NCBI RefSeq assembly: GCF_030540775.2
Contig: NZ_CP141266.1
Span: forward strand, 2,405,001-2,469,000
Source of the DNA: Flavivirga abyssicola
GTDB lineage: Bacteria > Bacteroidota > Bacteroidia > Flavobacteriales > Flavobacteriaceae
DNA: 64,000 nucleotides
Direction of reading: 5' to 3'
Part shown: in pieces, positions 55,420 to 64,000 of the stretch
Layout: each line of letters opens with the position of its first letter
How positions within the stretch are numbered: the stretch's first letter is position 1
The notes under the pieces: generated by a model
The model's database searches: none
Told to the model about the DNA's origin: nothing
What the model saw: the letters and a program-made list of their open reading frames with translations, nothing else
Made by a program: the position numbers and the translations under genes

Positions 55420-55762
55420 TTTTTAACAGTTTATCAACAGTTTTATCTAAGAAAATAAACACTTAATCGTTAAAATCATACACTTTGTCGAATATATTTC
55501 GTCGGTATAGGGAGTTTGACCACTTTTACCGTGTCTAAGAGTGCGCCCCAAAAACATCCCTAAGTAATTCAAAGACCAATTAATTCATTTATTATTCCCT
55601 CTAAAAATATTTTGTAGAATCGTTACGCTTTTTATGTGTTCGATTTTAAGTTAATTATCCATTTTTCCCTCTTGTAAGACATTGTTTTTTAGTGTCTTAT
55701 GTAGAATTTTGTTTTAAAAAAATAAAGAAAAATAAATAGTAATAACCTTAAAATCAAATATT
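55420..55762. other. Intergenic region, AT-rich with a hairpin
   Basis: No gene is supported in this stretch. TAAGACA/TGTCTTA at about 55676-55700 encloses an 11-nt spacer and may be a terminator or an operator for the following small lipoprotein gene. Confidence 0.4.
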
Positions 55763-55933
55763 ATGAAAGCCCTAAAAATTACTTTATTCGTAACACTACT
55801 TATGTTAACTTTAGCATCTTGTACAAAACAAGACTTAAATGAAGATGATGTATTAAAAGCAGATGAAAATATTGAAGCAGCAACTAATACTGATATGCCT
55901 ACTCCTTACACAGGTGGGAAAATAGATGACTAA
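55763..55933 (+). CDS. Small lipoprotein (56 residues)
   Basis: A short frame with a lipoprotein signal (MKALKITLFVTLLMLTLASC) and lipobox LASC. The mature part is acidic and ends with PTPYTGGKIDD. A terminator follows 31 nt later and a sensor kinase gene starts 118 nt downstream. I do not recognise the family. A role as envelope signal or sensor partner is speculative. Confidence 0.7.
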   Translation: MKALKITLFVTLLMLTLASCTKQDLNEDDVLKADENIEAATNTDMPTPYTGGKIDD

Positions 55934-55963
55934 TTAATATATTTTAATATAAAGCTAGAATAG

Positions 55964-55997
55964 AGGTTCTTTATAATAATGTAAAGAACCTTTTTTA
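55964..55997 (+). terminator. Intrinsic terminator after the small lipoprotein gene
   Basis: AGGTTCTTTA (55964-55973), TAATAATG loop, TAAAGAACCT (55982-55991) followed by T. It separates the lipoprotein transcript from the kinase gene. Confidence 0.88.
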
Positions 55998-56050
55998 TAT
56001 AAATTAAAAAATTATAGATAAATTTGATAAAATAGTGAAATCTCCTTTTT

Positions 56051-57886
56051 TTGAAATTTATTTTATTTAATATACTATTGTTTTTCAGCTTTATTTTGTC
56101 ATATGGGCAAAATAAAGATGTAGTAGTAATTGATTCTATTAAAAAAAGCTACATTAATAGAAAAAATCAAGATTCAATATCAATAGCTAAAGCAAACTAT
56201 AATATTGCAGAAATATATAGAAAAACTACTCCCTTAACAGATAGTGCATATTATTATTACAATAATGCTGAAAAACTGTATAGAAAGTTGAATGATAAAT
56301 TTAATACCGCTAAAGTTTTATACGGTATAGCAGTTATTCAAAAAAATGAAAAAGATTTTACTGGTAGTGAAGTAACATCTATTGAAGCTATTTCATTATT
56401 AGAGTCATTAGAAAAATCAAACAGTGTAAATCAATATATATCATATGTTTATAATAATTTAGGGATAGTTTTTGATGAGTTAGAACGATACGAAGAATCT
56501 GTTAAGTATTATAACAAATCCCTTGAATTAAAAAGAGAATTGAAGGGGGATTTTAAGAAAAGTATAGACAATACTTTGAATAATTTGGCTGAGAGTCACA
56601 AAAGGGCAGGTGAATATAATTTGGCAATTGGTTATTACAAAAAGCTGCTTGAAACCGAAAACCTTATAAAGAATCGTCCTGATATTTATGCTTTAGTTTT
56701 AGATAATTATGCTCACACATTATATTTATCAAAAAACCTAGAGCAAATTCCTAATTTGTATTTAAATGCTTTAAAAATTACTGATAGTATAGACTATAAA
56801 GGATATAACTCAATAATAATTAACCAACATTTAGCTGAGTATTATAATGGTATTAATAATAAGGACTCTGCTAAATTTTATGCTTATAGAGCTAAGAATA
56901 TTTCTGAAAGATACCATAATGATGATTTGTTGAAATCACTTTTTTTACTTTCTGAAATAGAAGAGGGGGATATAGCAGCAAAACATCTAAAAGATTATGT
57001 AAAGTTAAGTGACAGTTTACAAAAAAATGAACGAGCTATAAGAAATAAATTTGCCAGAATTCGATTTGAAACCCAACAGATAGAACAAGAAAATGTTAGA
57101 ATTGCCAAAGAACGGATGTGGCTTTTAATAATATCTGTAGTACTAATAATTTCCACTTTTTTATTATATATGGTAATTACCCAAAGAAATAAAAATAAGG
57201 AATTGAAATTTATTCAGAAACAGCAAGAAAAAAATGAAGAGATTTATAACCTAATGCTATCTCAAAATGAAAGCATAGAAGAAGCAAGAACTTTAGAGAA
57301 AAGGCGTATTTCTGAAGAGCTGCATGATGGGGTTTTAGGACGTTTATTCGGTACACGTTTAAGTTTGGATAGTTTAAATATGAGTAACAGTGAGGAGGCT
57401 ATAAAAACTAGAGGCCAATATATAGATGAGCTTAAAATTATAGAGCAGGATATAAGGAAAGTATCACATGAGTTAAATACCGATTTTGTTTCAGGGTCAG
57501 GATTTATAGATATCATAAAAACATTCTTAGAAACACAAACAGCAGTCTATGAACTTAGCTATAATTTAGAGCATGATGATACGATTCATTGGGATGAAGT
57601 ACCTAATAAAAATAAAATTCACATATATAGAATTATTCAAGAAGCGCTCCATAATATACACAAACATGCAAATGCAACGGAAGTAAATATTAGTTTTAAA
57701 TTAAAAAATAATGTAATTTGCCTAATAATGAGTGATGATGGTTCTGGGTTTGATGTTAATAAAGCTAAGTCTGGTATAGGAAGAAAGAACATGAATTCCA
57801 GGATAAGTGATATAAATGGAAGTATAAATATAGTGTCTAAAAAAGATATAGGAACTACAGTAACCATATACGCCCCAATTACCTAA
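56051..57886 (+). CDS. TPR sensor histidine kinase (HisKA_3 type)
   Basis: A 611-residue kinase: signal peptide (KFILFNILLFFSFILSYGQ), tetratricopeptide repeats over about residues 40-300 (YNNLGIVFDELERYEESVKY, NNLAESHKRAGEYNLAIGYY), one membrane span near 360-380 (MWLLIISVVLIISTFLLYMV), then a coiled-coil linker and the HisKA_3 domain with EKRRISEELHDGVLGRLFGT (phospho-His) and a HATPase domain (IIQEALHNIHKHANATEVNI, DDGSGFDVNKAKSGIGRKNM). It starts with TTG at 56051, since no upstream ATG or GTG is in frame. Confidence 0.93.
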   Translation: MKFILFNILLFFSFILSYGQNKDVVVIDSIKKSYINRKNQDSISIAKANYNIAEIYRKTTPLTDSAYYYYNNAEKLYRKLNDKFNTAKVLYGIAVIQKNEKDFTGSEVTSIEAISLLESLEKSNSVNQYISYVYNNLGIVFDELERYEESVKYYNKSLELKRELKGDFKKSIDNTLNNLAESHKRAGEYNLAIGYYKKLLETENLIKNRPDIYALVLDNYAHTLYLSKNLEQIPNLYLNALKITDSIDYKGYNSIIINQHLAEYYNGINNKDSAKFYAYRAKNISERYHNDDLLKSLFLLSEIEEGDIAAKHLKDYVKLSDSLQKNERAIRNKFARIRFETQQIEQENVRIAKERMWLLIISVVLIISTFLLYMVITQRNKNKELKFIQKQQEKNEEIYNLMLSQNESIEEARTLEKRRISEELHDGVLGRLFGTRLSLDSLNMSNSEEAIKTRGQYIDELKIIEQDIRKVSHELNTDFVSGSGFIDIIKTFLETQTAVYELSYNLEHDDTIHWDEVPNKNKIHIYRIIQEALHNIHKHANATEVNISFKLKNNVICLIMSDDGSGFDVNKAKSGIGRKNMNSRISDINGSINIVSKKDIGTTVTIYAPIT

Positions 57887-57899
57887 AACAAAATTTATT

Positions 57900-58574
57900 A
57901 TGAGTGAAAAAATAAAAATATTAATGATAGATGACCACCCTATGATTATTGAAGGGTATCAAAACACATTACTTTTTACCAAAAAGGAAAGCCAGGAACT
58001 CGAAATTGATATTGCGAATAATTGTGACGAAGCTATTGCTTACATGGATAAATCAATTCAAAATGAAGTGCCTTATAATGTGTTATTCGTTGATATTAGC
58101 TTACCACCTTCATCAGATGGACTAATGAGTTCTGGAGAAGATTTAGCAGAATATGCACGTCGAATTTTACCTAAAGCTAAAATTATCATATTAACTATGT
58201 TTAATGAGTCTTTTAGAATTCATAATATTATTAAAACGATAGATCCAGAAGGATTTTTAATTAAAAGTGATTTAACATCTAGCGAATTGGCTAGTGCTTT
58301 TCAAGCGGTACTTAACAACCCGCCATTTTATAGTGGTACTGTAAATAGTCATATTAGAAAAGCGATTACAAGTGATATTGTTATAGACGATAAAAACAGA
58401 AAAATACTTCACCTATTATCTCAAGGGGTAAAAACTAAAAATTTAGCATCGCATTTAGATATTTCTTTAAGTGCAGTTGAAAAAAGAAAGAAACACCTTA
58501 GAGATGTCTTTGACGTTAATGATGGACAAGACGAAACGTTATTGAATGAAGCACGAAAAAAAGGCTTCGTTTAA
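57900..58574 (+). CDS. LuxR-type response regulator
   Basis: A 224-residue response regulator 13 nt after the kinase. Receiver: KILMIDDHPMIIEGYQNTLL, phospho-Asp in FVDISLPPSSDG, Lys in FLIKSD. The C-terminal HTH is LuxR-like: ILHLLSQGVKTKNLASHLDI, SAVEKRKKHLRDVFDV. The pair forms a NarX/NarL-type two-component system sensing an unknown envelope signal. Confidence 0.94.
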   Translation: MSEKIKILMIDDHPMIIEGYQNTLLFTKKESQELEIDIANNCDEAIAYMDKSIQNEVPYNVLFVDISLPPSSDGLMSSGEDLAEYARRILPKAKIIILTMFNESFRIHNIIKTIDPEGFLIKSDLTSSELASAFQAVLNNPPFYSGTVNSHIRKAITSDIVIDDKNRKILHLLSQGVKTKNLASHLDISLSAVEKRKKHLRDVFDVNDGQDETLLNEARKKGFV

Positions 58575-58662
58575 GACTTGTGCTTACAAATTGTGAGTTT
58601 TTTTCTAAAAAAACAACTTTTTTTTGTTCTGAAAACCATTGATATAGCTCAAAAGTACCATT

Positions 58663-58685
58663 AACCCGTAAAGGTGTTACGGGTT
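58663..58685. promoter_or_regulatory. Perfect dyad, possible operator
   Basis: AACCCGTAA, AGGTG, TTACGGGTT: nine-nucleotide arms with a 5-nt spacer. It is about 90 nt downstream of the response regulator stop and upstream of a possible short transcript. Confidence 0.45.
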
Positions 58686-58788
58686 TCCCGCAGTTCAATT
58701 TCAAGGCTTATAAGTATCTTTACACTATCAACACTTCAAAAAATTAATTAATCCCTCAATTTTTTTTGTTGATAATAGCAATTTACAG

Positions 58789-58828
58789 ACCCTATGGAGG
58801 TGAGAGACCCATAGGGTTTCTTCTTTTT
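58789..58828 (+). terminator. Intrinsic terminator
   Basis: ACCCTATGG (58789-58797) and CCATAGGGT (58809-58817), then TTCTTCTTTTT. It might end the kinase/regulator operon or a small RNA starting after the dyad at 58663. Confidence 0.7.
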
Positions 58829-58835
58829 ATAATTC

Positions 58836-58905
58836 CTACGACCTGTGCTGAACTTGCATGTGCTGAATTTGTTTCAGTATTTCAGTAAGGCAGGAATCTC
58901 ATAAT
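58836..58905. repeat. Dispersed repeat (second family)
   Basis: CCTACGACCTGTGCTGAACT, then CAGTAAGGCAGGAATCTCAT matches the element at 23049-23099, with an internal partial duplication of TGCTGAACTTG/TGCTGAATTTG. Confidence 0.65.
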
Positions 58906-58997
58906 AAAACTAGGCACTATACTCATATTATGAGATACCTTACTCGTTATCATAAAGAGGGTATTCCAATTTCTAGATAGGTACCATTTGTTGTTTT

Positions 58998-59255
58998 AGA
59001 TTCCCTTTGTCATGTCGACGATAGGAGACATCACATAAAAAAGGAACCCTATGTATACCTGTACTATGTGATATCTCTTTCGTACCTCACTCGACATGAC
59101 CAAAGGGTCTTGTCGCTATTAGTAGTATTCCAGTTACTTGTTAAAACTTATTCGTTGTTCAGATCCCCTTTGTCATGTCAATGTCGACGACAGGAGACAT
59201 CTCATAATTATAAAGAACTATGTAGCATGCTCATAACTATACTATGAGGGGGCAA
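58998..59255. repeat. Long imperfect inverted repeat and partial copy
   Basis: Left arm 58998-59018 (with CCCTTTGTCATGTCGA) and right arm 59091-59110 (TCGACATGACCAAAGGGTCT) frame a 113-nt hairpin. A second, partial copy (CCCCTTTGTCATGTCAATGT onwards) lies at 59164-59255. Confidence 0.6.
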
Positions 59256-59292
59256 AATAATTAAAAAAAACAGGTAATGGTTATGTAGTATT

Positions 59293-59778
59293 TCACTCGA
59301 TATCCAGTAAAAACCCTATAAAAAATCCTAGGTAAACAATAGCCACAATAAACTTGATAAATGTAGAAGCTATAAAACCAATAAAAGACCCAAAAGCAGC
59401 TTTTGTTGCCGTCTTAGAATCGCTTTTGTTTAAAAGTTCGCCTATTAAAGCGCCAATAAAAGGACCTATAATAATACCGCCGGGAATAGGACTTAAAAGC
59501 CCTACAATAAGGCCTATAGTTGTACCAATCATACCATATTTGGTGCCCCCAAATCGTTTGGTACCTATTGCAGGAATAATGTAATCCAGCACCCAAATAA
59601 GAATAGCAATTATAAGTGTAATAATTATGAATGAGTTGCTCATTAATATAGAGTCAACAAAAGAGAGTATAAATAACCCAATCCAACTTGTAAGCGGACC
59701 AGGTAGTACAGGTAAAAAACTGCCTATTATACCCAAAATTATGAATAAAGCAGCAATAATAATTAAAATAATATCCAT
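59293..59778 (-). CDS. DUF456 membrane protein
   Basis: A 161-residue membrane protein with glycine-rich hydrophobic hairpins: LGIIGSFLPVLPGPLTSWIG at the start, PAIGTKRFGGTKYGMIGTTI, GIIIGPFIGALIGELL in the middle. This is the DUF456 pattern. Its function is unknown. Confidence 0.88.
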   Translation of the reverse strand: MDIILIIIAALFIILGIIGSFLPVLPGPLTSWIGLFILSFVDSILMSNSFIIITLIIAILIWVLDYIIPAIGTKRFGGTKYGMIGTTIGLIVGLLSPIPGGIIIGPFIGALIGELLNKSDSKTATKAAFGSFIGFIASTFIKFIVAIVYLGFFIGFLLDIE

Positions 59779-59897
59779 GAAAATATTTGTGATTTACAAT
59801 TGTAAGACGCAGTATTCATGTGATTGTTACAAATTGCTACTTCATAAATATCAAACTTTTAGAATAAAATTGTACATTTCGGTCTCAGTTTTAATCC

Positions 59898-60374
59898 ATG
59901 AAACAGATTTGTGTTTTTCTAGTAATTACATTACTTACTTCCTGTGAGTATTTCAATGTGAAAAAAACTTCTTCTGAAGCTATTTTAAATGAAGAGTTGC
60001 AAACATTTAATTGGAATGAAGTTGATAAATATCCAACATTTTCTTTGTGTGATTCCTTATTAGGCAAACAAGAAAAAAAACAATGCTTTACGAGTATTTT
60101 GACGGGCCATATATTTAAATACCTTCAAGATGAAATTATTGTAGTAACCCAAGATGTTAATGATACTATAGATTTGAAACTTCAAATATCAGATACAGGA
60201 GGAATAACGTTATTGGAAACTAAAATAGATAGTCTTACCATAGAAGAAATACCAAATATTGATACGCTATTAGCTAATAGCTTAAATACATTACCCAAAA
60301 TTTTCCCAGGAATTAAACGTGGACAACAAGTTACTACAGAGTTTAGATTGCCAATAATTATTAGTGCTAGATAA
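59898..60374 (+). CDS. Lipoprotein of unknown function
   Basis: A 158-residue protein with a lipoprotein signal peptide (MKQICVFLVITLLTSCEYF, lipobox LTSC). The mature part contains CDSLLGKQEKKQCFTSILTG with two cysteines and ends in VTTEFRLPIIISAR, a segment that resembles the C-terminal beta-strands of TonB-like domains. The identity is uncertain. It ends 2 nt before the convergent glycosyltransferase gene. Confidence 0.7.
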   Translation: MKQICVFLVITLLTSCEYFNVKKTSSEAILNEELQTFNWNEVDKYPTFSLCDSLLGKQEKKQCFTSILTGHIFKYLQDEIIVVTQDVNDTIDLKLQISDTGGITLLETKIDSLTIEEIPNIDTLLANSLNTLPKIFPGIKRGQQVTTEFRLPIIISAR

Positions 60375-60376
60375 TG

Positions 60377-61501
60377 CTATTTTTTAAATGATCTACCTTT
60401 CCATTTATAGGTTTTAAAAAGCGATGCAAAAGCGACATAAAAACTAAAGAAAGGATAAACAATAAATCCAAAAATATAGCATCTTAAAACAGTTTTCTGA
60501 TTAAAAAAATACGCTGATTTATATATTAATAAAAAGTCGACACTAAATTTTAGTATTAAAATATAACCCCAGATTTTAAAATTAAAAACATTAAGAATCG
60601 CAAGTAAAAAAGTAGAAATTAACAAAGCATTCATAAGCAAAACAATAAGCCCTGTGAATTTCCCAAACCAATTATTGTAAGCACTTGTTTTTCCAGCCCA
60701 ACGAATGCGTTGTGATATTAAATCTTTCCAAGATGGTTGCGATTTTGTTTTTACGATGGCTTTGTCACATTTTAAATAATGAAGTTGTTCGGGATCTGTT
60801 TCAACTACTTTTTCAAGAAGAAAAATATCATCACCACTAGCAATATCCGTATTGCCTTCAAAACCATTTAATTCTAGAAATAATGGCTTTTCATATCCAA
60901 AATTAGCACCATTGCATAAAAAAGGCTTATTAATACCAAAACCGCCAATAGTAGCGCCTTGTAAACTTAAAATATCCAGTAATTGAAATTGATCTAAAAA
61001 ACTACTGGAATTCATATAAGTAATTGGGGCTGCAATACATGTTGTGTTTGTTTTTTGAATAAATGCATCAAAGCTATCAAGCCAATATTTTGGCAATAAA
61101 CAATCAGCATCAGTTGTAATAATCCATTTGTTTTTGGACTGTTTAACAGCCGTTGTTATAGCGTCTTTTTTAGGTGAATTAGTAGTTCTTTTATTCTTGA
61201 TGACCTTTATATCATTTCTAGCGTTAGTGAGAAACCTCATAATTAAGTCAACGGAATTATCATCAGACGCATCATCAACAAAAATAATTTCAAATAAGTG
61301 GCTAGGGTATTCTAACGATTCTATAGATTTTAATAAATCCGGTAAATTTTCTGCTTCATTTCTAAAAGGGATAATAACAGAAAATGTGGTTTTCGAAGAC
61401 ATATCTTCTAATTCAAATAACTTGATTTTATCAAAGCCAAAAACAAAACACCCTATTAAAAACAGATAGCTTATTGTAATAATGACGCTTACTAAAATCA
61501 T
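60377..61501 (-). CDS. Family 2 glycosyltransferase, membrane-anchored
   Basis: A 374-residue enzyme: one N-terminal membrane span, then the GT-A domain (FSVIIPFRNEAENLPDLLKS, IIFVDDASDDNSV, TTDADCLLP with the metal-binding DAD), GFEGNTDIASGDDIFLLEK, and the QRIRWAGK motif (Q/RxxRW), followed by three C-terminal spans. It probably adds sugars to a lipid or exopolysaccharide; the donor is unknown. Its start lies 6 nt after the stop of the next gene. Confidence 0.9.
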   Translation of the reverse strand: MILVSVIITISYLFLIGCFVFGFDKIKLFELEDMSSKTTFSVIIPFRNEAENLPDLLKSIESLEYPSHLFEIIFVDDASDDNSVDLIMRFLTNARNDIKVIKNKRTTNSPKKDAITTAVKQSKNKWIITTDADCLLPKYWLDSFDAFIQKTNTTCIAAPITYMNSSSFLDQFQLLDILSLQGATIGGFGINKPFLCNGANFGYEKPLFLELNGFEGNTDIASGDDIFLLEKVVETDPEQLHYLKCDKAIVKTKSQPSWKDLISQRIRWAGKTSAYNNWFGKFTGLIVLLMNALLISTFLLAILNVFNFKIWGYILILKFSVDFLLIYKSAYFFNQKTVLRCYIFGFIVYPFFSFYVAFASLFKTYKWKGRSFKK

Positions 61502-61507
61502 AATGAG

Positions 61508-62473
61508 TTAGTTTTCTTTAGGTAAATTAAAATTAATGACATAGTAGCTTCCAAAAAGACTTGGTAAAACAAAATTCAACAACCACATAAGGGTTATTGT
61601 ACTTAAAATAGTGATGTCGTTGAAACCCATAAGTCCAAATAAATAAATAGCAACACTACCTTTGATAATAACATCAAATATAAAAATAGAAGGAATTATT
61701 GAAGCCAATAAATACATGGAGGTAATAACAATCATAGCATCAAAATATGATATTTCAGTTCCAAAAAGTTGTAATATAAAGTAAAATTGAAACGAAAAAA
61801 CAAAGTAACGCAGCATGGATAAAAACAAAGCAAAAACCAGTGTCTTTTTAGGGAACTGTAAAATAAAATGTTTAATTTTTTTTAAAGAAAACCCTTTAAT
61901 AGTAAATTTTGTTTTCTGTACTCCAAAAATGATTAGAGGAATAATAAGAATCCCTAATAAAAGAAACAGGGCAAACTTATTATAACTTATATTAATTTGA
62001 TATTTAAATACAAAAAAATAAAGGCCAATAACCCCAAAAACAGTGGTGATAGACATTTGCAATACATTCCCCAATAAATTAATTAGAAGAATGCGTTTTC
62101 TGTAATTAGAAATATAATAGATTGCTTTAGCTCCATATTCGCCAATCCTATTAGGTGTAAATAATGAAGCCGTTAAAGACCCTAAGCTTTGTTCGAAGGC
62201 ATTTTTAAAACTTATTTTTTTTATAGAAGAAACCAATATTTGCCATTTTTTAATTTCAAAAAACCAATTGAAAAACGTTAAAAAGAATAATAAAAGGGTA
62301 TTTTTAAGTGAAAAAATGTCTTTTTTTGATAAAAAACCAATAAAAGTGCGAAAATCTAATTCTGGGTTATTTACTAGTTTTTGATATATAAAATAGAAAG
62401 CCCCAATAACAATGCTTAATTTAATAAGCCCAAAAAAGAATTGTTTAATTTTGTATGTTAGTTTAAAAATCAT
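61508..62473 (-). CDS. Lysylphosphatidylglycerol synthase/flippase-like membrane protein
   Basis: A 321-residue protein with about eight hydrophobic segments, matching the LPG synthase TM region family (AglD/YbhN-like). FFEIKKWQILVSSIKKISFK and GSLTASLFTPNRIGEYGAKA are typical. It lacks the soluble transferase domain. With the glycosyltransferase it may make or flip a glycolipid. Confidence 0.85.
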   Translation of the reverse strand: MIFKLTYKIKQFFFGLIKLSIVIGAFYFIYQKLVNNPELDFRTFIGFLSKKDIFSLKNTLLLFFLTFFNWFFEIKKWQILVSSIKKISFKNAFEQSLGSLTASLFTPNRIGEYGAKAIYYISNYRKRILLINLLGNVLQMSITTVFGVIGLYFFVFKYQINISYNKFALFLLLGILIIPLIIFGVQKTKFTIKGFSLKKIKHFILQFPKKTLVFALFLSMLRYFVFSFQFYFILQLFGTEISYFDAMIVITSMYLLASIIPSIFIFDVIIKGSVAIYLFGLMGFNDITILSTITLMWLLNFVLPSLFGSYYVINFNLPKEN

Positions 62474-62511
62474 ATACTGATTATGTATGCAAATTAAATC
62501 ATTATTACGTT

Positions 62512-63156
62512 ATGACCTGTAATTTTAAAATATATAAGAAAGCCTTTTGCATAATAGTTTTTGTAATGAGCAATTTTATGTCTTCTTCTCAAGGTAATAC
62601 AAGTACCTTTAAGGCTCAATTTGGATTAGGTTTAAACAGTCCGTCAGAAAGTGGATTTGTTAGTGGTTTTGAAGGGAAGACATCTAACTTTCCAACTGTG
62701 AATTTAGGCATACAATATATGTTCAAGCCAGCTCTTGGGGCAAAGTTGGATTATAGCTTTAATAGGATCTCTAACAAAAAAGAGGCACAGGAATTCAAAC
62801 TTAACTACTCTCGTATCAATTTACAAGCAGTTTATAATGCTAATAGAATATTTAATTTATCTCAAAATAAAGGTGTATTTATTCATGCTGGACCAGGATT
62901 CTCAACAGTAAAACCTTTGGGGAATTTTACCCAAAACAAAATGTCATTTGTTAATGCTATGGCGGGGGTGGAATTGCATTTTGGAATTTCAGATAAACTT
63001 TCTGTTTATACAGATGTATCGTATATATATGGGTTTGCAAAAGATTTTGAACCAATATCAGATGGGTTTGGAGCATTTAATGGTAGCCTGCTAACACTAA
63101 CAGTAGGCGCTTCAATATCGCTGAGCGGTTGTTATTATTGTGAACAAAATGACTAA
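62512..63156 (+). CDS. Outer membrane beta-barrel protein
   Basis: A 214-residue secreted protein: hydrophobic N-terminal signal ([18 protein letters not shown]), then beta-strand pattern ([75 protein letters not shown]). It belongs to the porin/OmpA-barrel superfamily of Bacteroidota; the ligand is unknown. It overlaps ruvC by 8 nt. Confidence 0.8.
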   Translation: MTCNFKIYKKAFCIIVFVMSNFMSSSQGNTSTFKAQFGLGLNSPSESGFVSGFEGKTSNFPTVNLGIQYMFKPALGAKLDYSFNRISNKKEAQEFKLNYSRINLQAVYNANRIFNLSQNKGVFIHAGPGFSTVKPLGNFTQNKMSFVNAMAGVELHFGISDKLSVYTDVSYIYGFAKDFEPISDGFGAFNGSLLTLTVGASISLSGCYYCEQND

Positions 63157-63700
63157 AGAAAGAATTATTTTAGGTATTGACCCCGGAACTACTATTATGG
63201 GATTTGGACTTATTAAGGTGGTTGGGAAAACTATGCAGTTTTTACAGCTTAATGAGCTTGATTTAAAAAAATACGATGATCATTACTTAAAATTAAAGCT
63301 CATTTTTGAACGTACCATTGAACTTATAGACACGCATAACCCCGACGAAATTGCTATTGAGGCTCCTTTTTTCGGGAAAAATGTACAAAGTATGCTAAAA
63401 CTAGGTAGAGCTCAAGGTGTTGCTATGGCAGCAGGTTTAAGTAGAGAAATACCCATAACAGAATACCTTCCTAAAAAGATAAAAATGTCAATAACTGGTA
63501 ACGGAAATGCTAGTAAAGAGCAAGTTGCAAGAATGTTACAGAGTATGTTGGGATTAAAAACGTTACCTAAAAATTTAGATGCAACAGATGGCCTGGCAGC
63601 AGCGGTTTGCCATTTTTATAACTCAGGAAAAGTAAGTGTTGGCAAAAGTTATACAGGTTGGGGTGCTTTTGTGAAACAAAACCCTAATAAAATAGGTTAG
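63149..63700 (+). CDS. ruvC: Holliday junction endodeoxyribonuclease RuvC
   Basis: It resolves Holliday junctions with RuvAB. The RNase H-like fold is recognised by [15 protein letters not shown] (first catalytic Asp), [20 protein letters not shown] (catalytic Glu), and [17 protein letters not shown] (final acidic pair). The length is 183 residues when starting at ATG 63149; a GTG at 63140 is an alternative. It overlaps the preceding gene by 8 nt. Confidence 0.95.
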   Translation: MTKERIILGIDPGTTIMGFGLIKVVGKTMQFLQLNELDLKKYDDHYLKLKLIFERTIELIDTHNPDEIAIEAPFFGKNVQSMLKLGRAQGVAMAAGLSREIPITEYLPKKIKMSITGNGNASKEQVARMLQSMLGLKTLPKNLDATDGLAAAVCHFYNSGKVSVGKSYTGWGAFVKQNPNKIG

Positions 63701-63837
63701 TAGTTTTTAGTGATAGCTAACTAACTCTTAGTTAAACTATAGATTTTTGAATTATTATGATATTTGATAAAAGCTTAATAACATTAATTGAATTTTGCAA
63801 AAACTACGAACTGCCACTGAATACTGAATACTAAAAG

Positions 63838-64000
63838 ATGGGAGGCATCTACATTCACATACCATTCTGTAAACAAGCTTGTTTTTATTGCGATTTTCAT
63901 TTTTCTACATCATTAAAAAAGAAAGAAGAACTCATTCAGGCTTTAGTAAAAGAGCTAGAAATCAGAAAAGAAGAGCTCGGTAATCAAACCATCGAAACCA
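63838..64000 (+). CDS. hemW: HemW-like radical SAM protein, partial
   Basis: The first 54 codons are in the window: MGGIYIHIPFCKQACFYCDF contains the CxxxCxxC radical SAM cluster motif in the HemW context (IYIHIPFC...CxYCDF). HemW is a heme chaperone formerly called coproporphyrinogen III oxidase-like. The rest lies beyond the right edge. Confidence 0.88.
   Translation, partial: MGGIYIHIPFCKQACFYCDFHFSTSLKKKEELIQALVKELEIRKEELGNQTIET

Larger units (their letters stand above)
58575..59292. other. Gene-free region rich in palindromes
   Basis: About 720 bp without a supported coding frame. It holds a dyad (58663-58685), a likely terminator (58789-58828) and several dispersed repeat elements (58836-59255), listed separately. 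Confidence 0.7.

Noticed and set aside
1-64000. Phage, CRISPR, restriction-modification or toxin-antitoxin defence system
   Set aside because: No cas, phage structural, methylase or antitoxin genes were recognised; the HEPN domain is fused to a metabolic enzyme and has no partner nucleotidyltransferase beside it.

Overview
The window is chromosomal DNA of a low-GC member of the Bacteroidota, almost certainly family Flavobacteriaceae. The basis is the Bacteroidota-type promoter elements (TTG, about 19 nt, TAnnTTTG) in front of several genes, a GldA-type gliding ABC ATPase, two-protein MetH, a fused DAHP synthase/chorismate mutase, DUF3857 proteins, an M1 peptidase and SpvB/RHS-like secreted proteins. 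Nothing suggests a plasmid or a prophage. No rRNA, tRNA or CRISPR array was seen.

Layout. 1-5929 (minus): two adjacent secreted RHS-type proteins, the downstream one running off the left edge. 6232-16342 (plus): an Rrf2 regulator, then a ten-gene sulfate assimilation and cysteine operon (DUF2061, cysH, cysD, cysN, sulfite reductase with a HEPN tail, cobA, siroheme synthase, ferredoxin/NADP reductase-like protein, cysE, cysM). 16343-21897: a SAM-I riboswitch, then methionine synthase in two pieces with a small monooxygenase-like gene between them, then metF. 21943-28230: a PagL-like protein, a GIN-domain lipoprotein, then ackA, pta and gldA on the minus strand. 28337-32640: an aromatic amino acid operon (prephenate dehydratase, aminotransferase, prephenate dehydrogenase, DAHP synthase/chorismate mutase) preceded by what looks like a classical ribosome-mediated attenuator, with a 27-residue leader peptide containing 11 Tyr/Phe/Trp residues and a strong terminator.

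32664-44642: housekeeping genes (rsgA, dtd, a frameshifted membrane hydrolase, two DUF3857 proteins, a MazG-like gene, aroA, queA, rlmN, polyprenyl synthetase). 44672-50397: a membrane protein, an ECF sigma factor with its partner, an outer-membrane protein and an M1 peptidase. 50526-53722: a soluble and a membrane pyrophosphatase side by side. 53996-58574: a zinc-ribbon miniprotein, a LacI regulator, a 56-residue lipoprotein and a TPR histidine kinase with its LuxR-type response regulator. 58575-59292: a gene-free stretch filled with palindromes. 59293-64000: DUF456, a lipoprotein, a glycosyltransferase and a flippase-like protein, a beta-barrel, ruvC and the start of hemW.

The sulfur and methionine genes form one metabolic block: sulfate is activated (CysDN), reduced (CysH, sulfite reductase with siroheme from CobA and the siroheme synthase), fixed into cysteine (CysE, CysM), and methionine is made and recycled (MetH, MetF) under SAM control. 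Short dispersed palindromic repeats lie at gene boundaries throughout, often touching or entering the 5' ends of genes (cobA, metH part 2, cysN, dtd, tyrA). The items I rate highest are the aromatic leader/attenuator, the start-codon-associated repeat family, the HEPN-tailed sulfite reductase, the SAM-I riboswitch with an 11-bp alternative helix, and the poly-T frameshift near 35100.
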